Below, piece after piece: positions 40,798 through 48,046 of a stretch of DNA of 48,046 nucleotides. Both the position numbers and the translations under genes were made by a program. The number at the start of each line of letters is the position of its first letter. Positions within the stretch are counted from its first letter, which is position 1. The stretch spans positions 1-48,046 of the forward strand of contig JAIOYR010000021.1 in the NCBI GenBank assembly GCA_021740995.1. Reading direction: 5' to 3'. This stretch comes from Taibaiella sp. Lineage in GTDB: Bacteria > Bacteroidota > Bacteroidia > Chitinophagales > Chitinophagaceae. The notes beneath the pieces are model-generated. The model was given only the letters and a program-made list of their open reading frames with translations. It searched no databases and had not been told where the DNA came from.

Positions 40798-42540
40798 ATG
40801 AAAAAACTGTTTTTCTTGTTGATAGCAGCCTCCGGCGCGTTATCAGCCTTCGCACAGGCTAAGGACTCAAAAACTTATAAAAAGGACGCGCAATTACCGC
40901 GCTGGGTTATCGATGTTAACCTTATGGGTGGCATGCTTACTCAGGATATTACTACTACTAATTCTGTGCTCAATTATACCAAGGCACTCAATTCTTCGGG
41001 TGTCAGTGGGCTCAAGTTCGAAAATGGTATGTCCTATGGTGGCAACGCTCAGATTGGCTTCTTCTTCGACAACAAAAGCCATTTCGGTATCGGTACAGGT
41101 ATTATGTATCTGATGCAGACCGGCGATGTTACAATGGACAAGTACAAGGTAGAATACCAGTCAAATGATGCCAATGGTAACATCTTCAGGCAGGTTATTA
41201 CTGCAACTGCTCCGGTTAAGGAGGCGCTGAAAATCACCAACGTAAGTATCCCTGTTGTACTTAAGTACAAAAACAGGTTTACAAGAAGGTCGGGTATCGC
41301 CATCGATGGAGGGCTTGTATACAATGCTATGATGAAGAATAGCTACACTACAAATGCTAACTTCAATTATGAGGCTATTTACAAACACGTAAATACGCCC
41401 AACGGTATCGCTACTGTCTACGACAATGGTGCTATCCCCGGCAATACAGACCTGCTTATTACCGAAAAGCAATTCCTTGCTACTCACCCGGGTGGCAATG
41501 TTGCTGACTATTTCACTACGCAGCGCAACATTGGTTACAATGTTGGTTGGGGAGTTGAGCCTACTACAAAAGAGGGCGATGTAAATTTTGTGCAGAGCTC
41601 TGTAGGTTTCCTGTTCCAGCCTTCATACAGCTACTATTTCAATGATAAAGTAGCGTTGAACATCGGTGGTTACTTCATGTATCAGATGTTTTCAAATGCT
41701 CCTAACTCTAGCCGTCTTACAGACAAAGTTGGTGAGTACAATTCATTCCTTAATAACAGCACCACTACTACAGCTACTTCTTATGGCGGTAACCTTGGTC
41801 TTCGCTTCTACTTCTCTAAGTTCAGCGACAGGGATAAAGATGGTGTACCAAACAGGTTCGATAAATGCCCCTGGACTCCTGGTATTGTTGAGTTTGATGG
41901 TTGCCCTGATACAGATGGCGATGGTATCCCTGATGCTCAGGATTCTTGTATAGATGTCCCCGGCCTTAAGCACTTCAATGGTTGCCCCGACAGCGATGGC
42001 GATGGTATACCAAACTACGATGACGCTTGTCCTTATCAGTCAGGTCCTGCTAAATTCATGGGTTGCCCTGATACAGATAATGACGGAATTCCTGATAGCG
42101 AAGATAAATGTCCTAACGAAGCTGGTCCGGAATCAAATGATGGCTGTCCTATACCTCCACCTCCTCCGCCACCATTACCTCCTCCGGCACCTATCCGCGA
42201 GCATGATATGAGTGAGCCAATCCTGTTCGAAGTAGGTAAAGCTAAGATCAGTGATGTATCTCTTCCTATACTTGCTGAAGCGATTATGGAATTGAATACG
42301 CACGAAAACGCTTTCATCATGATCGATGGTCATACCGACATCACTGGTGGAAACGTTATCAACGATGCACTTTCTTATCGTCGTGCAAATGCAGTTAGAA
42401 AGTACCTCATAGATATGGGTGCTAATCCTAAGCACATGATTGCAGTTGGTCATGGTAGCAGAGAGCCCGTAGCAGACAACAAAACTGCAGAAGGCAGAGC
42501 TAAAAACCGTAGGGTTATTATGACGCTCAAACACAGATAA
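40798..42540 (+). CDS. OmpA-family outer-membrane protein with thrombospondin type 3 repeats
   Basis: 580 residues. Signal peptide MKKLFFLLIAASGALSAFA, then a beta-barrel domain (about 35-340) of the PorT/opacity-like kind. Four calcium-binding thrombospondin type 3 repeats follow (DRDKDGVPNRFDKCPW, DTDGDGIPDAQDSC and two more), then a Pro linker (PPPPPPPLPPPAP) and a C-terminal OmpA domain (from ILFEVGKAKISD, with GHTD and NDALSYRRANAVRKYL) that binds peptidoglycan. It spans the outer membrane and anchors it to the cell wall. Its gene is 24 nt after the secreted giant with no promoter element or terminator between, so the two are likely co-transcribed. Codon use is rich in GTT, GCT and ATC, like its neighbour. 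A strong terminator follows. Confidence 0.93.
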   Translation: MKKLFFLLIAASGALSAFAQAKDSKTYKKDAQLPRWVIDVNLMGGMLTQDITTTNSVLNYTKALNSSGVSGLKFENGMSYGGNAQIGFFFDNKSHFGIGTGIMYLMQTGDVTMDKYKVEYQSNDANGNIFRQVITATAPVKEALKITNVSIPVVLKYKNRFTRRSGIAIDGGLVYNAMMKNSYTTNANFNYEAIYKHVNTPNGIATVYDNGAIPGNTDLLITEKQFLATHPGGNVADYFTTQRNIGYNVGWGVEPTTKEGDVNFVQSSVGFLFQPSYSYYFNDKVALNIGGYFMYQMFSNAPNSSRLTDKVGEYNSFLNNSTTTTATSYGGNLGLRFYFSKFSDRDKDGVPNRFDKCPWTPGIVEFDGCPDTDGDGIPDAQDSCIDVPGLKHFNGCPDSDGDGIPNYDDACPYQSGPAKFMGCPDTDNDGIPDSEDKCPNEAGPESNDGCPIPPPPPPPLPPPAPIREHDMSEPILFEVGKAKISDVSLPILAEAIMELNTHENAFIMIDGHTDITGGNVINDALSYRRANAVRKYLIDMGANPKHMIAVGHGSREPVADNKTAEGRAKNRRVIMTLKHR

Positions 42541-42569
42541 TATACTGCTCTTTATTGAGCTGAAGTTTA

Positions 42570-42618
42570 CAAGCAACAGGGGCTATTCCGGACAGGGATA
42601 GCCCCTGTTGCTTTTTTA
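42570..42618 (+). terminator. Rho-independent terminator after the OmpA gene
   Basis: A long perfect stem (AGCAACAGGGGCTAT and complement) with a loop of about 13 nt is followed by TTTTTT. It is the strongest terminator in the window. Confidence 0.92.
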
Positions 42619-42681
42619 TTCCTGGTTTGTGGAATTTGTTGGTGTCGGCGTCTTTATTAAGAACTTTTTAAACTTTCTATC

Positions 42682-43470
42682 ATGGACATCAAAGCACTAA
42701 TGCACGCCGATTATCTCGACATTATTTTCGACCAGCGCAACAAAAACTACGGTGGCTATCAACTGCGCAAGTATTACGGCAATCGTATGGGTAGGGCGGT
42801 AGCTATCCTGTATGCCACACTGGCATTGTTGGTATTATTTGCAGTTTGGTATAAGCCTGCAGTTGCCATCGACAGATTAGTCAGCCGCACAGTTATTGAA
42901 GTAGCTGACATCAGACCGCCGGTTATTGCACCACCCAAAGTTGTACAGCCACCCGCACAGCAGCAGCCCAAACCTAGCCCTAATGTGGCCTTCAAGCCTA
43001 TTCTTACTAACGACCCTATACCTGAAGACAAAATAGTAAGCAACATTAAGGAATACAGAAGTACCAATGCAGGTGCAGGAGAAGGGCTAGACAGTGCAGA
43101 TATAGGTATCAGTGATGGTAATGTGGGCAAAGGAAAAGTGATACCCATAGTCACAAAGCCACTCGAGCCACGTCGTATTGTAGAGCAAATGCCGGTATTT
43201 AGCGGAAATCTCGATGACTATTTGAGTACCCATGTCAGGTACCCAGAGGTGGCAAGGCAAAATGTAATAGAAGGCAAAGTAGTCATAGAGTTTGTCGTCA
43301 ATGAAGATGGTGCTGTAGCTAATGCCCGTGTGGTCCGCAGTATAGGAGGAGGCTGCGACGAAGAAGCACTTAGGGTCATTGCTGGCATGCCCGCCTGGAA
43401 ACCCGGAAAACAAAACGGCATCCCGGTAAAAGTATACTTCAATGTTGCCGTACGGTTTATGCTGCAGTAG
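42682..43470 (+). CDS. tonB: TonB-family energy transducer
   Basis: 262 residues. The N-terminus MDIKALMHADYLDIIFDQRNKNYGGYQLRKYYGNR is the typical cytoplasmic lead of Bacteroidota TonB proteins. One membrane helix (AVAILYATLALLVLFAVWY) and a Pro/Gln-rich periplasmic linker (PPAQQQPKPSPN) follow. The C-terminal TonB domain is MPVFSGNLDDYLSTHVRYPEVA, then GKVVIEFVVNEDGAVANARVVRSIGGGCDEEALRVI and the end VYFNVAVRFML. It couples the proton motive force to TonB-dependent outer-membrane receptors. ExbB/ExbD are not in this window. It begins after the strong terminator, 142 nt beyond the OmpA stop, so it needs its own promoter, which I do not see clearly. Confidence 0.92.
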   Translation: MDIKALMHADYLDIIFDQRNKNYGGYQLRKYYGNRMGRAVAILYATLALLVLFAVWYKPAVAIDRLVSRTVIEVADIRPPVIAPPKVVQPPAQQQPKPSPNVAFKPILTNDPIPEDKIVSNIKEYRSTNAGAGEGLDSADIGISDGNVGKGKVIPIVTKPLEPRRIVEQMPVFSGNLDDYLSTHVRYPEVARQNVIEGKVVIEFVVNEDGAVANARVVRSIGGGCDEEALRVIAGMPAWKPGKQNGIPVKVYFNVAVRFMLQ

Positions 43471-43508
43471 TGCAGGTAGCGTCATGTACGAAGCCCCTTG
43501 CTGAAGCA

Positions 43509-43555
43509 CTTTGTGTTTCTTCCGGCTTTGTGTCCTTAGTGTTCTTTGTGGTGAA
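43509..43555. repeat. Nonamer element, four units
   Basis: CTTTGTGTT, then after an 8-nt break CTTTGTGTC-CTTAGTGTT and CTTTGTGGT-GAA in phase. Confidence 0.7.
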
Positions 43556-43663
43556 TCTCATTATTTATGTACGTTGTGGTTATTTGTAGCATTGTTAGCC
43601 TTGTGGTGAAAACCTTGTGTTTAATACCATTTAGACATCTGAATCCGCCATAGAGTTCAGGTG

Positions 43664-43719
43664 CTTTGCGGTCTTTGCGTGCACCTCACAGGTTATGATT
43701 CTTTGCGGCTTTGCGTGAA
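43664..43719. repeat. Nonamer element, two pairs (CTTTGCG type)
   Basis: CTTTGCGGT-CTTTGCGTG at 43664-43681 and CTTTGCGGC-TTTGCGTG from 43701, ending in AAA, a GC variant of the family. Confidence 0.6.
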
Positions 43720-43792
43720 ATATCTTTTTGTGCCGATTTATGACATCTAAGTGGCATAGTTACTTAGTGTTAGCACAATCCGCCATTTTTCG

Positions 43793-43800
43793 TATGTTTG
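43793..43800 (+). promoter_or_regulatory. TAnnTTTG -7 element for the MBL-fold gene
   Basis: Reads TATGTTTG, an exact match, ending only 5 nt before the ATG at 43806, so the mRNA may be leaderless. Confidence 0.55.
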
Positions 43801-43805
43801 ATAGT

Positions 43806-44762
43806 ATGGCAAAGTACATTTTCTGTCTCTTCATCATTTTGATATCTTTCCGCACATCAGCACAAAACATCATAGTGCTGGGTGTGGCGCAGGATGGTGG
43901 CTACCCACATGCCGGCTGTACCAAAAAATGCTGCACTATGGCTTGGGCCAACAAAGAGATGCGCAGACATGTAGTATCACTCGCGCTTATAGATCCACAA
44001 ACAAAAAAATGGTGGCTGATAGAAGCCACACCCGACATCAAAGACCAACTCAGCTACTTCAGAGAGCTCACTGGGCAGCAATACAACTACCTGCCGGAGG
44101 GCATATTTATCACGCATGCGCACATAGGTCATTATACGGGACTCATGCAGCTCGGCAGAGAAGTAATGAACACCAAAGAAATGAAAGTGTATGTGCTGCC
44201 AAAAATGAAAAAGTATTTGGAAACAAATGGTCCCTGGAGCCAACTGGTGCAACTGAAGAACATAGAACTCATCAGTTGGCAACCGGAAGAGGATTTGTTC
44301 GGGCAGTTTCGGGTAAATAGCATGGGCCGAAAAATAGCAGATGGTATAGGTGTATTCACATTTGTCGTACCTCATAGAGATGAATATTCTGAAACTGCGG
44401 GATTTTGTATTAACAGCTTCGGAAAGCGCTATATTTTTATCCCGGACATCGACAAATGGCAAAAGTGGGATACAGATATATTTGACCTTGTAAGCGCAGT
44501 TGATGTTGCTCTGCTCGATGGTACATTCTACGAAGACGGTGAGCTGCCCGGCAGAAATATCAACGAAGTACCACACCCATTTGTTTCAGAAACCATGAAG
44601 CTGTTCAAACGCAAAATTGGTAAACCAACACCCCATTCTATTACATCAAAGATTCATTTTATTCACTTTAATCATACCAACCCGCTGCTCTGGGATACGC
44701 TGAAACAAAACGAAGTACGCAAAGCAGGCTTCAATATCGCTGTGCAGGGGCAGAAATTGTAA
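43806..44762 (+). CDS. Secreted metallo-beta-lactamase-fold protein (PqqB-like)
   Basis: 318 residues from ATG 43806; an ATG at 43794 lies inside the -7 box and is unlikely. Signal peptide MAKYIFCLFIILISFRTSA. The MBL fold is seen in NIIVLGVAQDGGYPHAGC, CTKKCCTMAW (a PqqB-like cysteine motif) and WWLIEATPDIKDQL. The first metal motif reads THAHIGHYTG, HxHxGH rather than the usual HxHxDH, so one expected ligand (Asp) is Gly. Later come VPHRDEYSETAGF, IFIPDIDKWQKWD, LLDGTFYEDGE and HFIHFNHTNPLLWD, which supply other metal-binding His and Asp residues. A hydrolase role is likely but the substrate is unknown. It is a single-gene unit. Confidence 0.85.
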   Translation: MAKYIFCLFIILISFRTSAQNIIVLGVAQDGGYPHAGCTKKCCTMAWANKEMRRHVVSLALIDPQTKKWWLIEATPDIKDQLSYFRELTGQQYNYLPEGIFITHAHIGHYTGLMQLGREVMNTKEMKVYVLPKMKKYLETNGPWSQLVQLKNIELISWQPEEDLFGQFRVNSMGRKIADGIGVFTFVVPHRDEYSETAGFCINSFGKRYIFIPDIDKWQKWDTDIFDLVSAVDVALLDGTFYEDGELPGRNINEVPHPFVSETMKLFKRKIGKPTPHSITSKIHFIHFNHTNPLLWDTLKQNEVRKAGFNIAVQGQKL

Positions 44763-44792
44763 TTGTTCACACCCGTGCCTCGGTGCACCAAT

Positions 44793-44822
44793 TCCCACAG
44801 CGATAGGCATCGCCAATCGAAA
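44793..44822. repeat. 30-bp dispersed repeat, copy 2
   Basis: Begins TCCCACAGCGA and has the central GGCATCGCC; about 24 of 30 positions match the copy at 30146-30175. Confidence 0.6.
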
Positions 44823-45053
44823 AAACAGGCATAGTCACGCTCTTTTACACCCCGTCATTTTACCAATCCCAAAAAACAGTCAAAATCAGCCCAAAGCCGC
44901 CCCCATGGCGGAAAGAGATTTTTATGATATACGCGTAGCTGTATATGATAGTACGAAAAGCGTAGTGTCATAGATTTCCATTTTGTCAAAATCGATACCC
45001 ATCCTCACCTTTGACCCCGTTTTCATCAATTCACCATAAACTCAATCCCCAAC

Positions 45054-45073
45054 TTGCCTGCCGACCAGGCAGG
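45054..45073. repeat. 19-20-bp palindromic repeat, copy 4
   Basis: TTGCCTGCCGACCAGGCAGG with CCTGCC/GGCAGG arms around GACCA, inserted in the heptamer-periodic stretch before the HTH gene. Confidence 0.72.
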
Positions 45074-45074
45074 T

Positions 45075-45109
45075 CCCCAATACCCAATCCCTAATTACAA
45101 ATTCCCTAA
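45075..45109. repeat. Heptamer-periodic tract (CCCCAAT type) next to the HTH gene
   Basis: Five in-phase 7-mers, CCCCAAT, ACCCAAT, CCCTAAT, TACAAAT and TCCCTAA, ending 3 nt before the ATG at 45113. Confidence 0.6.
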
Positions 45110-45112
45110 ACT

Positions 45113-45931
45113 ATGATAAACACAAAAGAACAAGCACGCCAAATGTACATGAGTGGTAATTATTCCCAGCGCGACATTGCAAAAGAGCTCTGCATAAGCG
45201 AGCGCACTGTATACAACTGGATTCAAAACAATACATGGGACAAGCTCCGCCAGGCAGCCTTTGCTGCACCTGCTATTATTGCCCACAATCTCTGCAATCA
45301 GTTGGTAGAGTTGCAAAATGCTATTGCTGCCCGTGAACCCGGCCAGCGGTTTCCTACATTGCAGGAAGCGGCAATAACCGGAAAGTTGATTTCCGGTATC
45401 GAAAAAATGAAAAAGTACCCATCACTACCACAAAACATGCAGGTGTTAGAAACCTTCAAGCAATATGTATCGCCTAAAGTTGACCGCAAATTTAACCGCG
45501 ACCTAAAAATATTCACCGATGGATTCCTGCAGGCAGAGGCGAAGAATGGATTTTCCCCCTATCAGATAGAATACCAGACAGAGGGCGCTGCGCCCCTCAA
45601 TCCCTTCCTTGCCGACCATGAGCAAGAGTCGGAAAATGTCGGAACCGCCGAACAGGAGGAAGCAGTGCTGGAGCCATATATTGAAGTAGAAGAAGAGTCA
45701 ACCTGCTCAGAAGACGAAAACATCACAACAACCGTCGAAATCGTCGTAGAGTCAAAACCGGAAATCCTGGCAACAATCCCCTCCAATGGGCCTGAGAACA
45801 AACAGATTGAGCCGATTTCTCACGATGTGGAAAGTCGGAAAATGTCGGAAAATTTCCCGCAACAAAATATTCATTCCAGGTTATTTGATTTACGAGGTAG
45901 GAGAAATTGTAATGAACTAAATATCATGTGA
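45113..45931 (+). CDS. Orphan terminase gpP-type HTH protein
   Basis: 272 residues. The N-terminal domain (about 1-45) is a helix-turn-helix of the terminase small-subunit/gpP type: KEQARQMYMSGNYSQRDIAK, then ELCISERTVYNWIQNNTWD. Residues 50-110 form a helical region (NLCNQLVELQNAI, ATGKLISGIEKMKK type), also like these proteins. The C-terminal half (about 160-272) is acidic and low in complexity (EVEEESTCSEDENITTT), with no recognised fold. No other phage gene is near, so it may be domesticated. The 17-base string GTCGGAAAATGTCGGAA occurs twice, read in different frames. There is no Shine-Dalgarno or -7 element; a heptamer tract reaches to the ATG. Confidence 0.65.
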   Translation: MINTKEQARQMYMSGNYSQRDIAKELCISERTVYNWIQNNTWDKLRQAAFAAPAIIAHNLCNQLVELQNAIAAREPGQRFPTLQEAAITGKLISGIEKMKKYPSLPQNMQVLETFKQYVSPKVDRKFNRDLKIFTDGFLQAEAKNGFSPYQIEYQTEGAAPLNPFLADHEQESENVGTAEQEEAVLEPYIEVEEESTCSEDENITTTVEIVVESKPEILATIPSNGPENKQIEPISHDVESRKMSENFPQQNIHSRLFDLRGRRNCNELNIM

Positions 45932-46515
45932 CTTGATAAAAGGTCGGAATTGACCAACAATGCGTTGCGAAGCCAACGAAGTTAATACTTCAAGCTCTTT
46001 ACTTTCTTCTCACTTTCTGCCTTCTGCCTACATCATTCATCTTTCGCCCTTCATCATTTATCATTTATCATTCATCATTCGACTTATGACTTTCGACTTT
46101 GGACTTTGGACTCTCGACTTTCGACTTTCGACTTTCGACTTATGACTTATGACTTATGACTTTCGACTTTGGACTTTGGACTTTGGATTTTGGATTTTGG
46201 ACTTTGGACTTTCGACTTATGACTTTCGACTTATGACTTATGACTTACCACTTACATCTTTCCACTTACAACTTTTTTTTCGTAGGTTTGTAATAGTAAT
46301 TATTTTTTAACAATTGGCAGGTGGTTAGCTTTGATCGTGCAGATAGGAACAACAATAGTTGGTGTCAGTAATATATAACAGGTTGCCGGGTTTGATTTTT
46401 TAGCATAAAGAAGTGCACTGATTTTGTGTAAATGACTGAATTGCTTCTTGCTTATAACTTCTTTCCAGCGCCTCGATAAGGTCATTGCAGCTTGCTCGAT
46501 ATAAATGTATTTTAA
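45932..46515. other. Non-coding gap dominated by heptamer-periodic DNA
   Basis: 584 nt between the HTH gene and the PSP1/RicT-like gene. The central 266 bp are the heptamer tract at 46011-46276; I see no gene, and only AT-rich sequence without a TAnnTTTG element before the next gene. Confidence 0.65.
46011..46276. repeat. 266-bp heptamer-periodic tract (GACTTTC/ATCATTC type)
   Basis: Thirty-eight consecutive 7-mers keep one phase. The first part (46011-46080) is made of units like CACTTTC, TGCCTTC, ATCATTC and ATCATTT. From 46081 the units are GACTTAT, GACTTTC, GACTTTG and GATTTTG, turning to CACTTAC and AACTTTT at the end. The third-to-seventh positions vary mostly among a few letters, with no insertion or deletion. 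Relatives occur at 28029, 34097 and 45075. Confidence 0.9.
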
Positions 46516-48046
46516 ATGGGATGTGGCAATTGTAGCTCGGGTGCCAGTGGCAAACCGGGTGGCTGCAAAGGCAATGGTGGGTGTAGTACCGGTGGGTGCA
46601 ACCGACTGAATGTATATGACTGGCTGAATGCGCTACCCCTGCATGACGGGGCTAAGCCTTATGCAGTTGTAGAAATGTCTTTCAATAAGGGTAGCCGTAA
46701 AGAATTTTTTAGAAACAATACTAACTACATACTCGAAAAAGGCGACTGGATAACCGTAGAAGGTACCGGTGGCGTAGACGTGGGACAGGTAAGCATTACC
46801 GGCGAGTTGGTGAAGCTGCAACTGAAAAAGTATGGTGTGCGCGACGCAGACGTTACCAAGCGTGTGCTGCACCCCGCTACCGATGAGGAGCTGGAAGTAT
46901 CAGCAAAAAACAAAGAACGTGAGCCGGAGATTCTGATACGCTCCAGAGCCATAGCTCGTAGCCTTAATCTTGACATGAAGCTGTGCGAGGTAGAGATGCA
47001 GGCAGATGGCAGAAAAGGCACCTTCTTCTACACCGCAGACCAGCGGGTAGACTTCAGAGAACTAATAAGGGTGTTCGCTACCGACTTTAAGATAAAGGTA
47101 GAGATGCGCCAGATAGGTGCACGCCAGGAAAGCGGAAAGGTAGGTGGTATAGGCTCCTGCGGCAGGGAGCTGTGTTGCAGCACCTGGCTTACAGACTTTA
47201 AGTCGGTGAACACTACGGCTGCGCGTTATCAGAATCTGTCTATCAATCAGACCAAACTTTCGGGGCAATGTGGCAGGCTTAAATGTTGCCTGAACTATGA
47301 GCTGGATACATACATGGATGCCCTGTCTGTTTTCCCGGACCATGCTGAGTCGCTGGAAACGGTGGGTGGAATAGCGCATCTGCAGAAAAAAGACATCTTC
47401 AAGAATCTGATGTGGTATAGCTACCATGGCAATAATAAGCAGTATCCACTGACCATTACCCGTGTGAAAGAAATAGTAGCGTTGAATAAGCAGGGCACCA
47501 AGGTGGAAGAGTTGAAGCCGGTGGAACTGGAAGCACGTGACGCAAGAGGCAGCATAAAACCCGAAATGGGATATGTGAACGATGTGGGGCAGATAACGCT
47601 CAAGACACTGGAGAAAAACAACAGCAAGAAAAAGAAGAAGAAAAGCGGAAGCGGAAAAGGACCACAGCAGGCAGGCGAAGCACAGCAGGCACAAGGTGCA
47701 CAGCAACCACGCCAGCAGCAGGGCAACAAACAGGCACAAGGTGCCGGCGGTGCACCGCGCCCACAGCAGGGCAATAAACCCAAACAAGGTCAGCAGCAGA
47801 ACAGACCGCAGGGACCAAAGCCTAACGCTGTAGCTGCCGATGCCACACAACCACAGACAGACAAGCCACAGGGACAGAACCAGCAAAAAGGTAACCGTCC
47901 ACAGGGCGACAGACCCCCACAGGCTGCAAGACCACAGGGCGACAAGCCTCAGCAGTCCCCACGCCCGCAAGGCGACAAGCCACCGCAGGCTGCAAGACCA
48001 CAGGGCGAAAAAGCACCACAAAGCTACAAGCCGCAGGGTGACAGAC
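46516..48046 (+). CDS. PSP1/RicT-like protein (3' end missing)
   Basis: About 510 residues are visible and the frame is still open at the window edge. The N-terminus is a Cys/Gly cluster (MGCGNCSSGASGKPGGC, then GGCSTGGC). The PSP1 domain (about 40-310) contains the conserved EMSFNKGSRKEFF, then KVEMRQIGARQESGKVGGIG with Cys215, Cys220 and Cys221 (SCGRELCC). FKSVNTTAARYQNLSINQTK and GQCGRLKCCLNYE follow (Cys252, 257, 258). These cysteines match the Fe-S binding set of RicT (YaaT), which in Bacillus works with RicA/RicF in RNA processing and differentiation. From about 370 on the protein is a Gln/Pro/Lys/Gly-rich tail with KKKKKK and repeats like RPQGDKPPQAARPQGDKP. The start at ATG 46516 is the first in-frame Met near the Cys cluster. 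Confidence 0.87.
   Translation, partial: MGCGNCSSGASGKPGGCKGNGGCSTGGCNRLNVYDWLNALPLHDGAKPYAVVEMSFNKGSRKEFFRNNTNYILEKGDWITVEGTGGVDVGQVSITGELVKLQLKKYGVRDADVTKRVLHPATDEELEVSAKNKEREPEILIRSRAIARSLNLDMKLCEVEMQADGRKGTFFYTADQRVDFRELIRVFATDFKIKVEMRQIGARQESGKVGGIGSCGRELCCSTWLTDFKSVNTTAARYQNLSINQTKLSGQCGRLKCCLNYELDTYMDALSVFPDHAESLETVGGIAHLQKKDIFKNLMWYSYHGNNKQYPLTITRVKEIVALNKQGTKVEELKPVELEARDARGSIKPEMGYVNDVGQITLKTLEKNNSKKKKKKSGSGKGPQQAGEAQQAQGAQQPRQQQGNKQAQGAGGAPRPQQGNKPKQGQQQNRPQGPKPNAVAADATQPQTDKPQGQNQQKGNRPQGDRPPQAARPQGDKPQQSPRPQGDKPPQAARPQGEKAPQSYKPQGDR

Larger units (their letters stand above)
43471..43792. other. Non-coding gap with nonamer elements
   Basis: 322 nt between tonB and the MBL-fold gene. 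It contains nonamer elements at 43509-43555 and 43664-43716 and no gene. An open frame running upstream of the MBL start here is not coding. Confidence 0.6.
44763..45112. other. Non-coding gap with several repeat elements
   Basis: 350 nt between the MBL-fold and HTH genes. It carries the second 30-bp repeat, a palindrome copy and a heptamer tract ending next to the HTH gene. Otherwise there is nothing I recognise. Confidence 0.6.

Noticed and set aside
45960-46145. Short open frame across the heptamer tract
   Set aside because: Its product is only a reading of the heptamer units (Asp-Phe-Gly-Leu-Trp-Thr pattern).
46011-46276. CRISPR array
   Set aside because: The units are 7 bp long with no spacers; neither repeat length nor spacing fits CRISPR.
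46300-46485. Small minus-strand open frame before the RicT-like gene
   Set aside because: No start context, no recognisable motif, and it lies in the upstream region of the plus-strand gene.
47062-48021. A 319-codon open frame on the minus strand
   Set aside because: It is the antisense of the RicT-like Gln/Pro-rich tail, and its Leu/Trp/Cys-rich product is typical of antisense frames.

Overview
The window looks like chromosomal DNA of a Bacteroidota bacterium, probably of the Chitinophagaceae/Sphingobacteriales type. This rests on several things read directly from the sequence: two PorP/SprF proteins and a cargo protein with a C-terminal type IX secretion sorting domain, a fused MurF-alanine racemase, a fused two-domain branched-chain 2-oxoacid dehydrogenase E1, DUF3810 and DUF1697 proteins, a BlaI/M56 pair, and recurrent TAnnTTTG (-7) promoter elements with almost no Shine-Dalgarno sequences. 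Most of the window is ordinary housekeeping and envelope chromosome. I recognise no rRNA, tRNA, CRISPR array, insertion-sequence transposase or prophage. The first gene (DoxX-like) and the last gene (PSP1/RicT-like) are cut by the window edges.

Layout. Positions 1-9.2 kb are mainly minus strand: dusB, a DUF4288 protein, a LiaF-like membrane protein, a DUF1697 protein, a translationally coupled transglutaminase-TraB/GumN pair and two tandem PorP/SprF genes with a clear terminator. At 9.5-12 kb lies murF-alr, convergent with a LytTR response regulator/propeller sensor kinase pair (12.2-15.9 kb). At 16-22 kb there are a glycosyltransferase, tmk, a small membrane protein, the E1 alpha-beta fusion, a DUF3810 protein and gmk. 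At 22-30 kb there are a TMTC-like membrane TPR protein, 3-methyladenine DNA glycosylase, an RsmI-type methyltransferase, the UDP-xylose pathway (ugd, uxs) and an alpha/beta hydrolase. At 30-36.5 kb there are a PIN/DUF6364 toxin-antitoxin pair, a BlaI-M56 regulatory pair with a double operator, a DUF2157 membrane protein and truA. At 36.6-43.5 kb a very large glycine-rich, PKD-like T9SS cargo protein is followed by an OmpA/thrombospondin-3 outer-membrane protein and TonB. The window ends with a secreted metallo-beta-lactamase-fold protein, an orphan terminase-type HTH protein and a RicT-like protein.

How genes work together. Ugd and Uxs make UDP-glucuronate and then UDP-xylose. BlaI is inferred to repress its own promoter and the M56 metallopeptidase, and M56 is inferred to relieve this on a membrane signal. 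The cargo protein, OmpA-like protein and PorP/SprF proteins all belong to the T9SS/outer-membrane sphere, although the core por/gld genes are not here.

The least explained material is intergenic. The gaps hold families of short-period DNA: 7-bp periodic tracts (one of 266 bp in unbroken phase), 9-bp periodic CTTTGTGnn elements (at least seven loci), a 19-20-bp palindrome in four copies, a 163-bp MITE-like inverted-repeat element, a double-hairpin element and a 30-bp repeat in two copies. These, not a protein-coding locus, are my best candidates for undescribed biology in this window.
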